64,000 nucleotides of DNA from the NCBI RefSeq assembly GCF_963678635.1, contig NC_087067.1, positions 49,023,618 to 49,087,617 of the forward strand. The letters are read 5' to 3'. The position numbers were made by a program, and so were the translations under genes. The stretch comes from Symsagittifera roscoffensis (lineage: Eukaryota > Xenacoelomorpha > Acoela > Convolutidae). Shown one piece after another: positions 23,868-35,050 of the stretch (positions are counted from its first letter, which is position 1; every line of letters begins with the position of its first letter). The notes under the pieces are model-generated. The model saw only the letters and a program-made list of their open reading frames with translations, had not been told where the DNA came from and made no database searches.

Positions 23868-23901
23868 TTTTATAACATTACAGTTTATTTGAAACACCCT
23901 G
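23868..23901. repeat. Right terminal inverted repeat of the Tc1/mariner element
   Basis: Ends atttgaaacaccctg and is followed by TA at 23902-23903. It is the reverse complement of the left repeat, with one mismatch at position 26. Confidence 0.9.
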
Positions 23902-23903
23902 TA

Positions 23904-26660
23904 CTTAAATCGCCAAAAAGTTTTAATTGTCTTTTCAACTGTTTCTGCCCCAAACCAAGAAATAAATAGACTTTGAAACACTCAGAAAATTTCGCATGAC
24001 GATTTATTTCGACTGGTAGTAAATTTTTTGCATGAAAAAAAAATTAATTTAAACAAAATAAAAAATGTTTTTTTTTGCATGACAATTTATAAAACTAAAA
24101 ATTTAAAATTCAAAAATGCATAGTAAAGAATGTAAAAACACATTTAGTTTTACGCTTCACCTTCAAAACACTCAAATAACACATAACGAATGGACAGATC
24201 ATAAACTAACAGGAACCTCTTTTTTCTAACGCCACGAGTAATAAGTTATACCAAAACTTTTTCGCAACAATAGTTTTTTCCAACAACTACCCTCATCGAC
24301 CAGTCAAGGATGACCTAAATACGCTCTAAAACTTGCCTAACCCACAGTGTAACATCCATGCTGAGAAAATTCCACTTAATTTTTACTGAGAATTGCTTCA
24401 AAAAGAACAAACCACTCTTCTGAAATAATGAAACTGAAAAAAAATCCAAAAAAGAGAAATAACTTCATACTTAACTTAACACAACCCACAATAGTAATAA
24501 TTATGTTGTACCGTGAGTTTTTTCCCCTCAGATTTTATAAGAAGATGAGGTGAAGCGCAATTGGCACATTAAACACTGACGCAATAAGAAAACAAAAAAC
24601 TAGCCTCATCTACAAGTTAAAAAAAGTCCAAAACATGCTCTAGAGCCGGCTCCCTTGTGCCAAAATCAAGCTTAGAACAGCCCTCTGACTTTTTACTGAG
24701 AACGTTTTCTTTTCAAGGTGAACTACTTTTCTTTTTAACAAAACTAAAATATGATTTTCCAGAAAAAATAACTTCATATTAGATTTAGCACAATCCAAAT
24801 ATTCATGTTGCAACATGGAAGTTTCTCTTGCCAGATGCCTGAAACAAAATGAGGTGAAAGGCGGTAGGCTTACTAAAAACTGCTTGGATGTTTTAAGTGC
24901 AACAAAACTACCAAATTTCTAGTTGAACTTAGAAATTAGACGAATCTAATCGGCAGAAATTAGATAGCTGGCAAACAGACGAGGCAGTCTATCTGAATGA
25001 GACACAAACTAGAATGAGAGAGCAATCTAGATCCATCTCAGCTCAACGTGTGCTTCATGCTATAGAAAAAACTCTGTTCCAACCACTTTGTTTCCATGCT
25101 TGTAGTAGACAGACCCTCTCAGAATATGCGGTCCATTATATGCTTGTATTTATCAGAATGTTCTCGTCGTATGCGTTCAGAGCCCTCAATTCTCATGTGT
25201 ACAAATCTGGATGAACTTACGAGCCTAATTCGATCAGATAGCGACGGGTGTTGACGTCTGCCCGCACTGAAGTTGCATGGATAATAATCGATTATATTGG
25301 ATTTTCATTGTCAACCCATATAGAGCAACAAAAATAATCAATAGTGGCAGATTGAAAATGGATTAAAATGATACTATTTTTTGAGCAATCAGGTCCCAAT
25401 ATAATCAATTATAGTCCATTATTTTCAACTTATTTTCAAAAAACTTTATTAGAAGAAAAACCATCAATTTCAATCGATTTTAACGGATTACCAAATCTTT
25501 AGGTGTGTTGTTTTCATTTTCTCATAATAATGTTAAACGTTAAGCTTAAGTTAGTTATTTTGTTCTCTCGCTGACTTCAATTTTTTCCTAATTTTAATTG
25601 CGTTCATGAAAATTTATAAAAAGTCAGGCTTTTTTTTATTTTAATTGATTTTTATTCGCCAAATCCGCGTTTAAACCAAACCGGGTCGGAGTGGTGTGGG
25701 ATCGGGGTTGTTGTGGAAAAGGACCCCACACCACCCCCACCCCCACCCCCACGTTTACCTGTACTAGATAGGGGAACGAGAGGGGGCGTAGTGGAAGGAC
25801 TTAAGTCAACTTTTGTCAGGTCGTCCAAGTTGATTTTCCGACAGCACTCCCACAACACAAAAACAAACGTATTTTGACCGAATTTTTAGCGCTGCAGGCA
25901 AATTTTTTGAAAAAAATTGGCCAAAATGCCGTTTTTCAGCACTTCTTGGAAAATAAGTAGATATTGGCCTCTTCAAAATTACTACATAGTGGCCGCCCCT
26001 GGGTGAACTGAGGCGAGCAGTTTGCCCTTCCTAGTACATTACCACGTATTATATCTATGTGGCCGGCGTCAGTTACCTAAGTTCTACCCGTTTTTCACCG
26101 TCTCGACCTAGCCAGTTGATTTTCTAGTCTGTTTAGGGCTAAGTAAAAGTTACCATTTTTAGGCCATCAGTCAAACGATTTTCGATCAGCTTTCGTTTGC
26201 ATGCAATGATAACCACATAGCTCGGTCTCTTATCCCCAGGCTACGTGATTAACTTTAAGAACACGGCTCGAACATCATATTTTACTATCTTTTTAGTGAC
26301 AGTTATATACTGAATTCATTGGAGATGGATTGACCCTTTCCCCTTCCTTGCTACTCATCCTCTGAAATACTAAACAATAATGGCATTAATTCAAAAATTC
26401 AGGGCATTAAAAAGGTTAAAAAGTCAGTTATACAGTCTCTCAACATGTAATAGTCTCTGGGCACCGGGCCTCCAATTCCGCACTCCTCCGGAGATAACGT
26501 CGTTATCTCTCTAACTTCGCGGCACGGGAGGGTTTTGTTCCGCTCCAGATGTCCCACTGAACCTTCCTTTCCTGTGTTCTCTTTCGAATAAGCGTCTTAT
26601 TGTGTCTTGCTATCACGATAACAAGCTTTGTTGTTCTCCGTCAGGTTTCAACTGGTTTTC
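23904..26660. other. Gene-free AT-rich stretch with small repeats
   Basis: No gene is recognised. It contains two diverged copies of a ~309-bp unit (landmark aataacttcata near 24458 and 24767, each followed about 100 bp later by gatgaggtgaa or aatgaggtgaa), an inverted-repeat pair at 25284-25412, and a (ccccac)n tract at about 25729-25752. There is also a perfect 19-nt palindrome at 26491-26509 (gagataacg, t, cgttatctc). Confidence 0.45.
25284..25412. repeat. 129-bp segment with 17-bp inverted ends
   Basis: The left arm is at 25284-25300 (ataatcgattatattgg) and the right arm at 25396-25412 (ccaatataatcaattat). The arms match as inverted repeats except at one base. The size suits a small MITE-like element, but I see no clear target duplication. 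Confidence 0.4.
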
Positions 26661-26674
26661 GTCTCCCTTATTAG

Positions 26675-26872
26675 AGTGTGTGTTTTCTACTGGTTTTCTG
26701 CCAAATATGGCCGTTCTTCTTCATTTCTCAGAAATGTTCCATTGCAATTCGAATTTTTAAAAATCTAAATTCTCCTTTTCATAACGAGATCGCCATTAAC
26801 GTCACTAACCTTCCTTTCTTGCTCGTCGGAGGTTTCGGCTGTGTCAATCCGAAGGAATGGCACATAACCCAC
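26675..26872. repeat. Dispersed repeat, copy 1
   Basis: Shares phrases with 40430-40634 in the same orientation and order: tttctactggttttctgcc, ctcagaaatgttccat, cataacgag, gctcgtcggagg and ggctgtgtcaatccg. Identity falls away after atggcaca in both copies. The pair brackets the minus-strand LTR-element fossils and could be terminal repeats, but the gap beside copy 2 prevents a decision. Confidence 0.55.
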
Positions 26873-27540
26873 GGATAGTCGCCTTCAATGTCCCCAATGA
26901 ATGCATAACTCCGGGTTATCTTCAAGTGGTGATCCAGCTTTCTATAATCAACTTACAAATTGCATTAGAAAATGGAATTATATCTTAATCGCCTCAACTC
27001 ACCGCTTTTCATAAATGGCAATGTAGTACATTGCTCTGCTTTCCAACATTTTAACAAAAGTTGCACTATGAGGAGATTCCGAGATAAAAAAATATTTCTG
27101 ACCACTTACGTCATATATCCGTAAAATATCTTTTCACTTTTGCTGATTTTGAAAATTTCGAACGTGGCACGGCCACACACCAGTTAAAAATAACTTAAGG
27201 TCACTCACCAAGTATAATCATTTATTTATGCTGTTTCCCTCAATATTAAAATCAAAAAACTTTAATAGAGGTAATGAGGTACTCACCCTCTTTGAGCGAG
27301 CGTACCCAAACCCTACTAGGTCTTCACAAAGTGAAGATGTGTCATACACAGGTAAAAAAAATCCAGTCAGGTTTAAATAGGTAAATATACTCACCTAAGG
27401 CCTATTTATATAAATAATCGTCAACTAAAATTATCCATGGTAATTCAACAATTTTAACAACAATTGTAACAATTCCAAGTCTGGTTTGACCAAACTGCAT
27501 CAAAACAAAAAGATAAAAAGTTTCATTAATCAATCTTTGT
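26873..27540. other. Gene-free stretch
   Basis: AT-rich sequence with no recognisable gene. It lies between the dispersed repeat and the first coding-like minus-strand segment. Confidence 0.4.
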
Positions 27541-27548
27541 TGATTGGT

Positions 27549-30500
27549 TCAAGTTTTAACACAATATGACAATTCAGTTTTCATTCCTCTCCAGTCTTCA
27601 CTCCTCGTCTTCAACCTTGACTCCATGGCTTCTGGTTCCTGCTCTCCCATTTCACTGTCTTCCAGGACTTTCTGTATCTTGTCCACAGAGTTATGGGCCG
27701 TGCCCCAGCTTTCTTGCTCCCACAACCTCGGCTTGCAGCACGGCAGTAGATTCACATTCACTTTTGCTCTCGATTCCTGCAGAAGCTCTCATGCAGACAC
27801 AGGCTCACATTTAGCTCTTGGTCAGCTTACAAGTCCTCTTTCTTCACTTGTTCTGTGGTACAAAACATCCCAGCTACTCTTTTCCACCGCTGTAGTCACA
27901 GCATTCTCATCTGTCAGGAATGCTTTTTATAGGCTACCGGTCATCGGTGCACGAAACCAATGCATCAATCTCTGTCTTGCCCGCATTCTCTCTATCGCCA
28001 TCATTATTCCCAGAACATTTCAAGTGGTCCTGAACAGGTCCAGTCTCCTACTGAGGCTCACTCTACTCACTTGCTCTGGAATTAGCACTGTCATCTCCTG
28101 TTCGGTCTTTATTGCATTAGCTTCTAGCCACCTCACTGCTAGCACGGCGCTGACCAACATTATTTTCACGTTCTGGGTTTGATCAGGCAATCCCATGGAG
28201 AATAACTCCTCTGCATCCCAAACCAGAACTAGGTTTGCTCTCTTGGGGTACTAAAACGTCAGCGCCAGGCACTGACACGGATACTCTCCATGAGTCAGCA
28301 GGATATTTCTCCAAGTTCGACAACCCGATGTTATCAGTATGCGTTTCATCTTTCTCATCTATTATGGGGAAATCGCTAGACATCATCCTTTTTGCCTTCT
28401 TTCGTTGGAACTCGCTGATGTTTCCTTCGTCCCACTTCACAAAATCTTCTCCCACTATCTCTTTGATCTCATCCTTAGACATCTCCGGGACTGCCCGAAG
28501 GATCTTTGTTGAAAGCTCATAGGGTTTCTCAGAAAATCTCGACAATCTCACGCACTTTGGCACCGAAAAGAGCTGATCACTCAGTCTGTGTTGCGTTCTG
28601 GCATCTATAACCACCAGGTACGTTTAGTATTTGCTATTGCAATATGGTGCCGCACTAGATCCCACCAGATACTTTGAGCCGACTGTCTTATGATAACCCT
28701 CACTATGTTTCAGATTCATTTCGTTTTCTAGAGCTTCTCGCCAGCTTCCAATCTTCTAATTCGTCTGCAATGCTCCGGGGAACACTTCCACACAAGGAAG
28801 TGACCTCCTCATGGGCACGCTCCAGGCGTTCCAATGATTGAATCGAGCTGGTCATACTGCAGAACCCTAAGGCGGTCGTCAGGTTCACCTCCGTCACTCC
28901 ATGGCAGTCTGCAATCAACTCCATCTCATTCTTATCCAACATGCTCAGTCTTCCATACAATTTTGCTAGCTGACGATGCTGTTCGTCAACGTTTTCAAGC
29001 AATGACTGTTCCCATATACATGCCCTTCCATTCCACAGCCGAAAGCTAGGCAGGTACCCTCCTTCATCCAATTACTCGATCTCAGCGATAAGGTCCCATA
29101 TCAGGCCAACGTTCGGATTTGGGCACCATGAAGGGTTCATGAATTCCCACATCGTCACTATGTTCGTCCGATGGTTTATAGTCTTCCAACCCACCGGATC
29201 CTTATTGGCTGATGACCTCCATTTTCAGTCTGGTGTCAGCCAAGGTGCTCTCGCTCTTCTTCGCTTTCGAATCCGTGAAGCTGTGGAGTTCCCGCCAGCA
29301 ACATCGGTGGAACCTGATTCTCGTTTTCCCTGCCACCATGCCTTGCACCATCCCCTTGTCCAACTTCGCCTGGACGGGACACTTTCGCCTCGACGGGATA
29401 TTATTGTTGCGGCTTTTGACTTCACAACTTTCGGGTTGGTCACCTTATTGTTCACTCTCCCCATCAGCTTTCTCACCATTGACTTGAACTTTTTCGGTCA
29501 TTTCTTGGTTCTTATAATGGGTTAATTAATCTTGCATAAACGGGCTCTCCTCAGCGCTCTCCTCCGTGACTGACTCGGTCAAACCTTGCAGATTCAGTGG
29601 ATTCCACCATCTTTTCTATTACTTCACGCATGATGGGTTGGTATAACCTCATTCTCATCACGGACTGAGTGCCGTATCTCCGGACTTTGCTCCAAGTACT
29701 TTCCTTGAAAGCTACACGCGTCCAAGCCTCACCGGTCTTTCTCTCCAGCTTGCTGTGTTATCGTTCCCATTCTTCTTCTGGCAACGTGACCAGGAACGCT
29801 ACTCGCATCGACTCATCGATCCTACGCCTCCGAGGGGATTCACTGAGCAGCTTGGACTCGCCTTTTTCTGGCGCGCTTCGACCAAGGACATAGTTTCCAC
29901 AGGCGACAGACTAGCCGGGGGCTCCTTAGTAGGATAAATGAATGATGACGGTGTCATCATTACTAGCTTTTCATTCACCCCACCTCCCTCCGTATCATTG
30001 ATTTTCTTTATTTGCATCTCCTTCCTTTCCTCCATGGTCTGGTCTAGGTCCCGGCCTTGGCGAATATCGACTCCTGAATCCGGCCGAGCCGGTATCATTA
30101 GGTCACCTGCTCGGTAGAATTTAAAACAATTTCCTCGGGCTCCTCACCATGTGCCGCCACTTCATCTACTGTCAGATAAGTTACTCCTCTGTACTCTCTG
30201 CTCACTTCCATCATCACTACTGTTTCTCGTCTCTAGGTGCCAGGACCAGACTAGTCACCCCCAACAACATCCGCCTGATAAGTGGATACAGAGGGCACAT
30301 ATCCGGCAGCGGATCTGAGGCCGCCAACCACGTATTCTGATTCTCTTTCACGTGGACGTACGTCTCCGGCCAGGCCGGGATTTCCACAGCATCTTTCGTA
30401 CCCCTAATGATTGGTGGTAAGTTCACTGTAGGTCCGTAGACCACGGTAACAAAGTCTCTCAACCCGAAGATGAGTGCTAGCGGATCGGTCCGCATCATCA

Positions 30501-33500
30501 GGGCTAGGTCAGTCAACAGGGGCAACCCCCACACATCTTCACCTCACGTCTGTCGGAGACAACTTTATCTTCCCCGGTTAAACTTCTGTTTTGTTGCAGC
30601 AGATACTGAGGTAGCAAGGTCGTCCAGTCCTTTAGTTTTCGATAGGAGGCTGTCTCTATTTGAGCATCAAGTTCTCTCCATGATTGTTGCAGCTGTTCGG
30701 GGTATCTCAGCAAAAAAATAAGCCTCCGAAACGACCATAGGTCATAACAATCAATGTTAGCAGAGCATCCAGTCGGAGATCAAGTAATTCCTGCGTGAAA
30801 AGCACCACAGGTCCTTCCACAAAATTTTTGTGTCCGAAGGCCACGTACAGTGCTAGCACAAGGCCGATGGATAACTTCCTGATATCCCTCACGAAGTTGG
30901 CTATCAGTTTTTTTGATGCCCTAGGGTAGCAACTGCTGATAAACACGGGTGACCACCCCGCACACATCCCCTCGAGGATAGCATCGGACTTCTCAAATTC
31001 AGTCTTCGTCCTGTTTTTTCACGTCCAATATCGTCTTCAAATATTGGTGGATCTCCCTCACCACCGCCGGAGCATAAACAAAAGCGTCCTGCCCCAACGC
31101 GCACAGCCTCGTTGACAGATACAACCACGTTTTAGTGTGAGGTTTGGTCTTCAAGGCCATAGCTTTCAAGTCTTCCTCAGTTGAAAGGGCGTTTCTCCTC
31201 ACCAAGTCCTCCGATTCGTTCCTCACGTAGTCATTTTGTCTGAACCATAAGTTGTTCGCTAACCGTTGTACTAATCGGTGTTCATCACCCACTCCTGGCT
31301 CATTTTCAACAGTCTGCCAAAGTTGGAAAGCTCCAGTCCCAACCCCTTATCCAACACAATTTGCATCTTGCTATGGTCTTTAAACGGCTGAATCGCATGA
31401 AACCCTACTCTGCAAGTGGTCATTTGATCCAGCTACTATCATCACTTCTGGATCCAAGTACACCACTCTCTGCACAGTTATCGCCATTCCCACCGCTTGA
31501 CCCCAATCTAAGTTGGGAGCTGTGAGGAAGATTACATCCGGCCAAAAGAGGGAACGGGGAGTATATAAGTAGTCGGAGCTGGCCACTATCAAAATTTTTC
31601 CCAGCTTCATCTCCTGAGGGTCTTAGACCGCAAACAGACTGTCTCCAGATGCGCATATCTTCTCTCATCGCCTTCCGCAGAGCTGACTCTCAGGTAATCC
31701 CTCGAATACTCGCCCGCAGACTGTCCCGGGGGTTTCATGAACTGTCTGCCTATCTTGTGATGCTTGTTGTTGGGTTGCATCTCCACCAGAAACTTCCCTC
31801 TACGGTTCAGTGGGGCTTTTTCTGTCACCTGCTGACGTCCGTCCATCAATGACCTCGTATTCAGTAGTCCCAAGGTGTTGTCTCTGGGCAGACCTTCCAG
31901 ATCTGCCGAACGCAGAGTAGTGGCGGAGCTGAATTGCTCCTCTTCGGCCAAAAGCCAGTCCACGTACCCTATCCGGTACAGCCCGGGTACCGTAGGTTCA
32001 TACCAGTTAAGCATCTTCCTCGCATCTGCATGGCAGGTCAACTTCTTCATGTTCAACTTAATCGCCACATCTGCTTTATATTGTCCTCATGGACTAGGAT
32101 CTGGCTTGTTCCTAAGCAACTCACTGATCCTGATCGTATCGATCACCGCTGCAGGATCCTTTGAGCGGTGATCGGTCCTAGTAGGTTGGGCTGCAAGGCC
32201 TACAGTTGCCTGGTGAGCCACATTCTGTGGTGGGCCGCCTCTCGGTCCCGAATCGACTTTCCAGGGATTGATCTCGGGGAGCAGGAGCAGTCCCCAACCT
32301 CTCTCTCACGTCAAAGCTGGTAGTGGTTTGCACCAAGTTCGCCTCTGTGGCTAGAGTTCCCAGACGATTCGCTAGCGGCCGAGGTACGTGGGAAATCACC
32401 CTGCCGGCAGAGCTACCCCTTGCCACCGGGTTGACCATAGTCCGCAGCTCCGTTTCCATTTCTTCTATCCTTGTTTGAAATGCCTCATTCATCCATAGTA
32501 TTCCCTGCTGGGTATTGAATTGTATGCCATCTCTCGTCAAGGCACCGTGGTCCATCATTCTCAGTGTGCTTCCAACATCCATCAACCGGAGCTCACTGGG
32601 ATTCTACGCAGTCAGGTTCCTGGCCATCACATTCCCATTCATATAGTCGGCTACTGGTGACCCAGCGTCCGGATTAAATGGAATCGTACACAGGAGTACA
32701 ATCTTTCGTCTATATTTCTTCTTTAATTCATTGAGGAGACAGATCAGCAGCGAATCCCACTTCGCCTCAGGAGTAAAAAGATTTCTCAAAACATCGTTCG
32801 TTCCTATCATCAGGGTTAGCGTATCCACCCTGTCGTCATTCTGCAGCTCCATCACTTTAATAACTTGAGCCACTGAGGCCCAGCCATAGTAGATTACAGC
32901 AGTCTGTCCCACCACGAGGATATCTTCAAGATCCCCCACCAAGCTATCACCTATGTTGGCTGCCAGTTGGCACCGGCTGGTGGATTGTCGCCTGGTTCCA
33001 GGTCATACCATTCAGGCACGCTCGTGGGTGCTCTGTGGCTAAATGTACGAAGTTCCTTTGGGTGTTGAGATCCTCTCGAAGATCGATCACTCGCGACCTT
33101 ACTTTAGCTCCACTCAGTACCGGACCGGCCAGCCCTGTGAGACCTGCTGTTTCTCCCTGTCTGACGGGTGACTGGCCTACACGCTGAGAAGCAATGATCC
33201 TACCCAAGCTCCTGTCTCTTGCTCGGTGTATCTCCTGCATCGTGGCTCTGGCCACCTGCTCAAAGTTCTCCTGAAATTGAGGTGCCAGGTAGGTATCGGA
33301 GGGATCAGGTATCGTAATCCTTGCGTTTGAAGGTGGTCTCATTCGTTGCTGGATGGCCACTTCACTCGGTCTACAGAGCTCCTGCGCCTTAGCCTTGGCC
33401 GTCGTGTCAGGGCTTGTCATCGCCAGGACATCCGATGACAACTTACTCACTCTCGCATTGTAGAGCTCTTTTAGGTGTTTGATCTCCTCCTCCTTGAAAG

Positions 33501-34079
33501 CGACCTGTAACTCGTCGTACTTTCTCTTCCATTCATCGCGATTCTTGGCTTTTTCCTTATACTCGTCAATTCTCTCCAGTCTTTGTCTCTCTTCTCGAGA
33601 GTTTCACTGGTCTCCGCCGTCTGTATTTCGAGCTCGTTCATTCTCACCTTCTTTGATGGTGGAGCTACGGTTGGTGAGTCCACAGAATGCGATGGGGCCG
33701 GCCCATCGCGTAATCGTTTTGATCCGAAGTGAGGCTGCGCTTCGAAACTGGGGCGTATCAGCATTGGCATTTCTCCCAGCCTATAGTCTCTCTGTTCGCC
33801 TAGACCCGGCTCACGAACCAGATCATCCCCAGACATCTCTCCGCGTCTCCATCGCATGAGTCGATTCCTGCTCCGCTCGGCGATACCGGACTCGCCGAAG
33901 TCCAGCGTCAGGACTACATCTGTGAAGCGCTCCCCACGACCTTCTCTTACCATAGCATTCAGGAGTGCGACGGTAAACATTGCCAACTCCGGTACTTCTA
34001 GTCCAAAATAGCAATCAATCAGGCGCTGATATATCTCGTCTAGAGTCGTTCCTAGGCTTGCTGAGAGGAAGTCTATCAA
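27549..34079 (-). pseudogene. LTR-element-associated ORF region with two SGNH-like motifs
   Basis: In minus-strand order: an N-terminal region with a basic and then charged, coiled-coil-like stretch (34079-33471); a linker (33450-32947); a first SGNH/GDSL-like segment with TLTLMIGTNDV and IVLLCTIPFNPD (32942-32604), with its likely C-terminal block around LTRDGIQFNTQ (32585-32178); and a conserved-looking stretch RGKFLVEMQPNNKHHKIGRQ (32068-31607). A second segment follows with PDVIFLTAPNLDWGQAVGM and VMIVAGSNDHLQSR (31610-31380), then further unrecognised segments to 27549. GTND/GSND blocks are the block III signature of SGNH hydrolases. The function in the element is unknown. Broken fossil. 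Confidence 0.6.
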
Positions 34080-34099
34080 GTCGTTAAAATCACTCGTAC

Positions 34100-35050
34100 C
34101 TCTTCGTGTAGGTCTCGTGTCTTCTTTTTCTCCAATTTCAATTCAGATTCACTAAACAAACGTGCTATCAATCACAATCTAAAAGACAAGTCACAACTTA
34201 GATTAATCATTACGAGCTGTTTCATCGTCAAGATAAAACATTGTTCACACCTTTTGAAAACAGTCTATTGAAAATCTCTTCTAGTTCCAAGTTTAAAAGC
34301 TAGCACCAAGGTGGATCGTCCACCTGAGATCATATCAAAAATATAATTGAGCGCTGTCACTTTTCGTTTCTGGAGTGTTCCAGGTTTCCATGACATAAAC
34401 TTTACATGAAACAAAACCTAACAATAACATAACACACGAATATCAAACATCAACAGTATCACATGAAAACCTAATACCTAATCAATATCCTAAAACCTAA
34501 TCCTAATGCCTAAAAAGTAAACCTAATACGAACTATCAGCACTGAAAGCGGCTCTAGCATATTCTCAGATAATATTTCCTATGTACGTATAACTCTATGT
34601 CGTATATGTAAGTATAACTCTTAGTCCAAAAACATTACTTGTGTTAGGGCATATAACTCTCTCGGATGCAATTTTCCCCTCTTGGGATCATAGACTGGTA
34701 AAGAGAGAGAGGTCACTCCTCTTTCAAACATGAAATCCCTGTGTCGAGTTAAGGCCAGCACCAGGTTTTTGGGTTTTACGTGTTGTCTATCAATGGCCTT
34801 AGTTACCAGGAAACATAAATATTTGGTATCTTTGATGCAACAGGGGAAAGCGCTATCAATCCTCTCACACCAGACCTCTGTTTCCATAAAAACTCGATGT
34901 TCTTGTACTCTTTTAAAGTCGGCCGCTAGCGCTGTTTTAAAACTTACATCCGCGGTTATTGCTATAGCGCACGTACGTTTTTGAGTATGAAATCACAAAT
35001 CTGTGATGGTAATGTTGTTTGAGTAGTGGTTTGAGAGATCACAAAATGAT
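34100..35050 (-). other. Junction between pol tail and the downstream ORF region
   Basis: Holds a short minus-strand open stretch (34887-34621) reading LVLALTRHRDFMFERG and YDPKRGKLHPRELY, which is probably element-derived. After it comes an AT-rich block (34.14-34.6 kb) with repeated cctaata phrases. That block is a candidate place for an LTR, but I see no matched partner. Confidence 0.35.

Larger units (their letters stand above)
22446..23901 (-). mobile_element. Tc1/mariner transposon, DD41D type, nearly intact
   Basis: A 1456-bp element is bounded by 34-bp terminal inverted repeats (22446-22479 and 23868-23901) that differ at one position. They are flanked by TA dinucleotides (22444-22445 and 23902-23903), the family's usual target duplication. 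The inner part holds a minus-strand transposase covering most of the length. The near-identical ends and long open frame indicate a recent insertion. Confidence 0.93.

Noticed and set aside
26491-26509. Perfect 19-nt palindrome as an operator-like site
   Set aside because: A single short palindrome in non-coding animal DNA has no supporting context.
27544-28182. 212-codon + strand ORF
   Set aside because: It is antisense to minus-strand coding remnants of the LTR-element region and shows no recognised domain. Its Ser/Leu-rich composition is typical of an antisense shadow.
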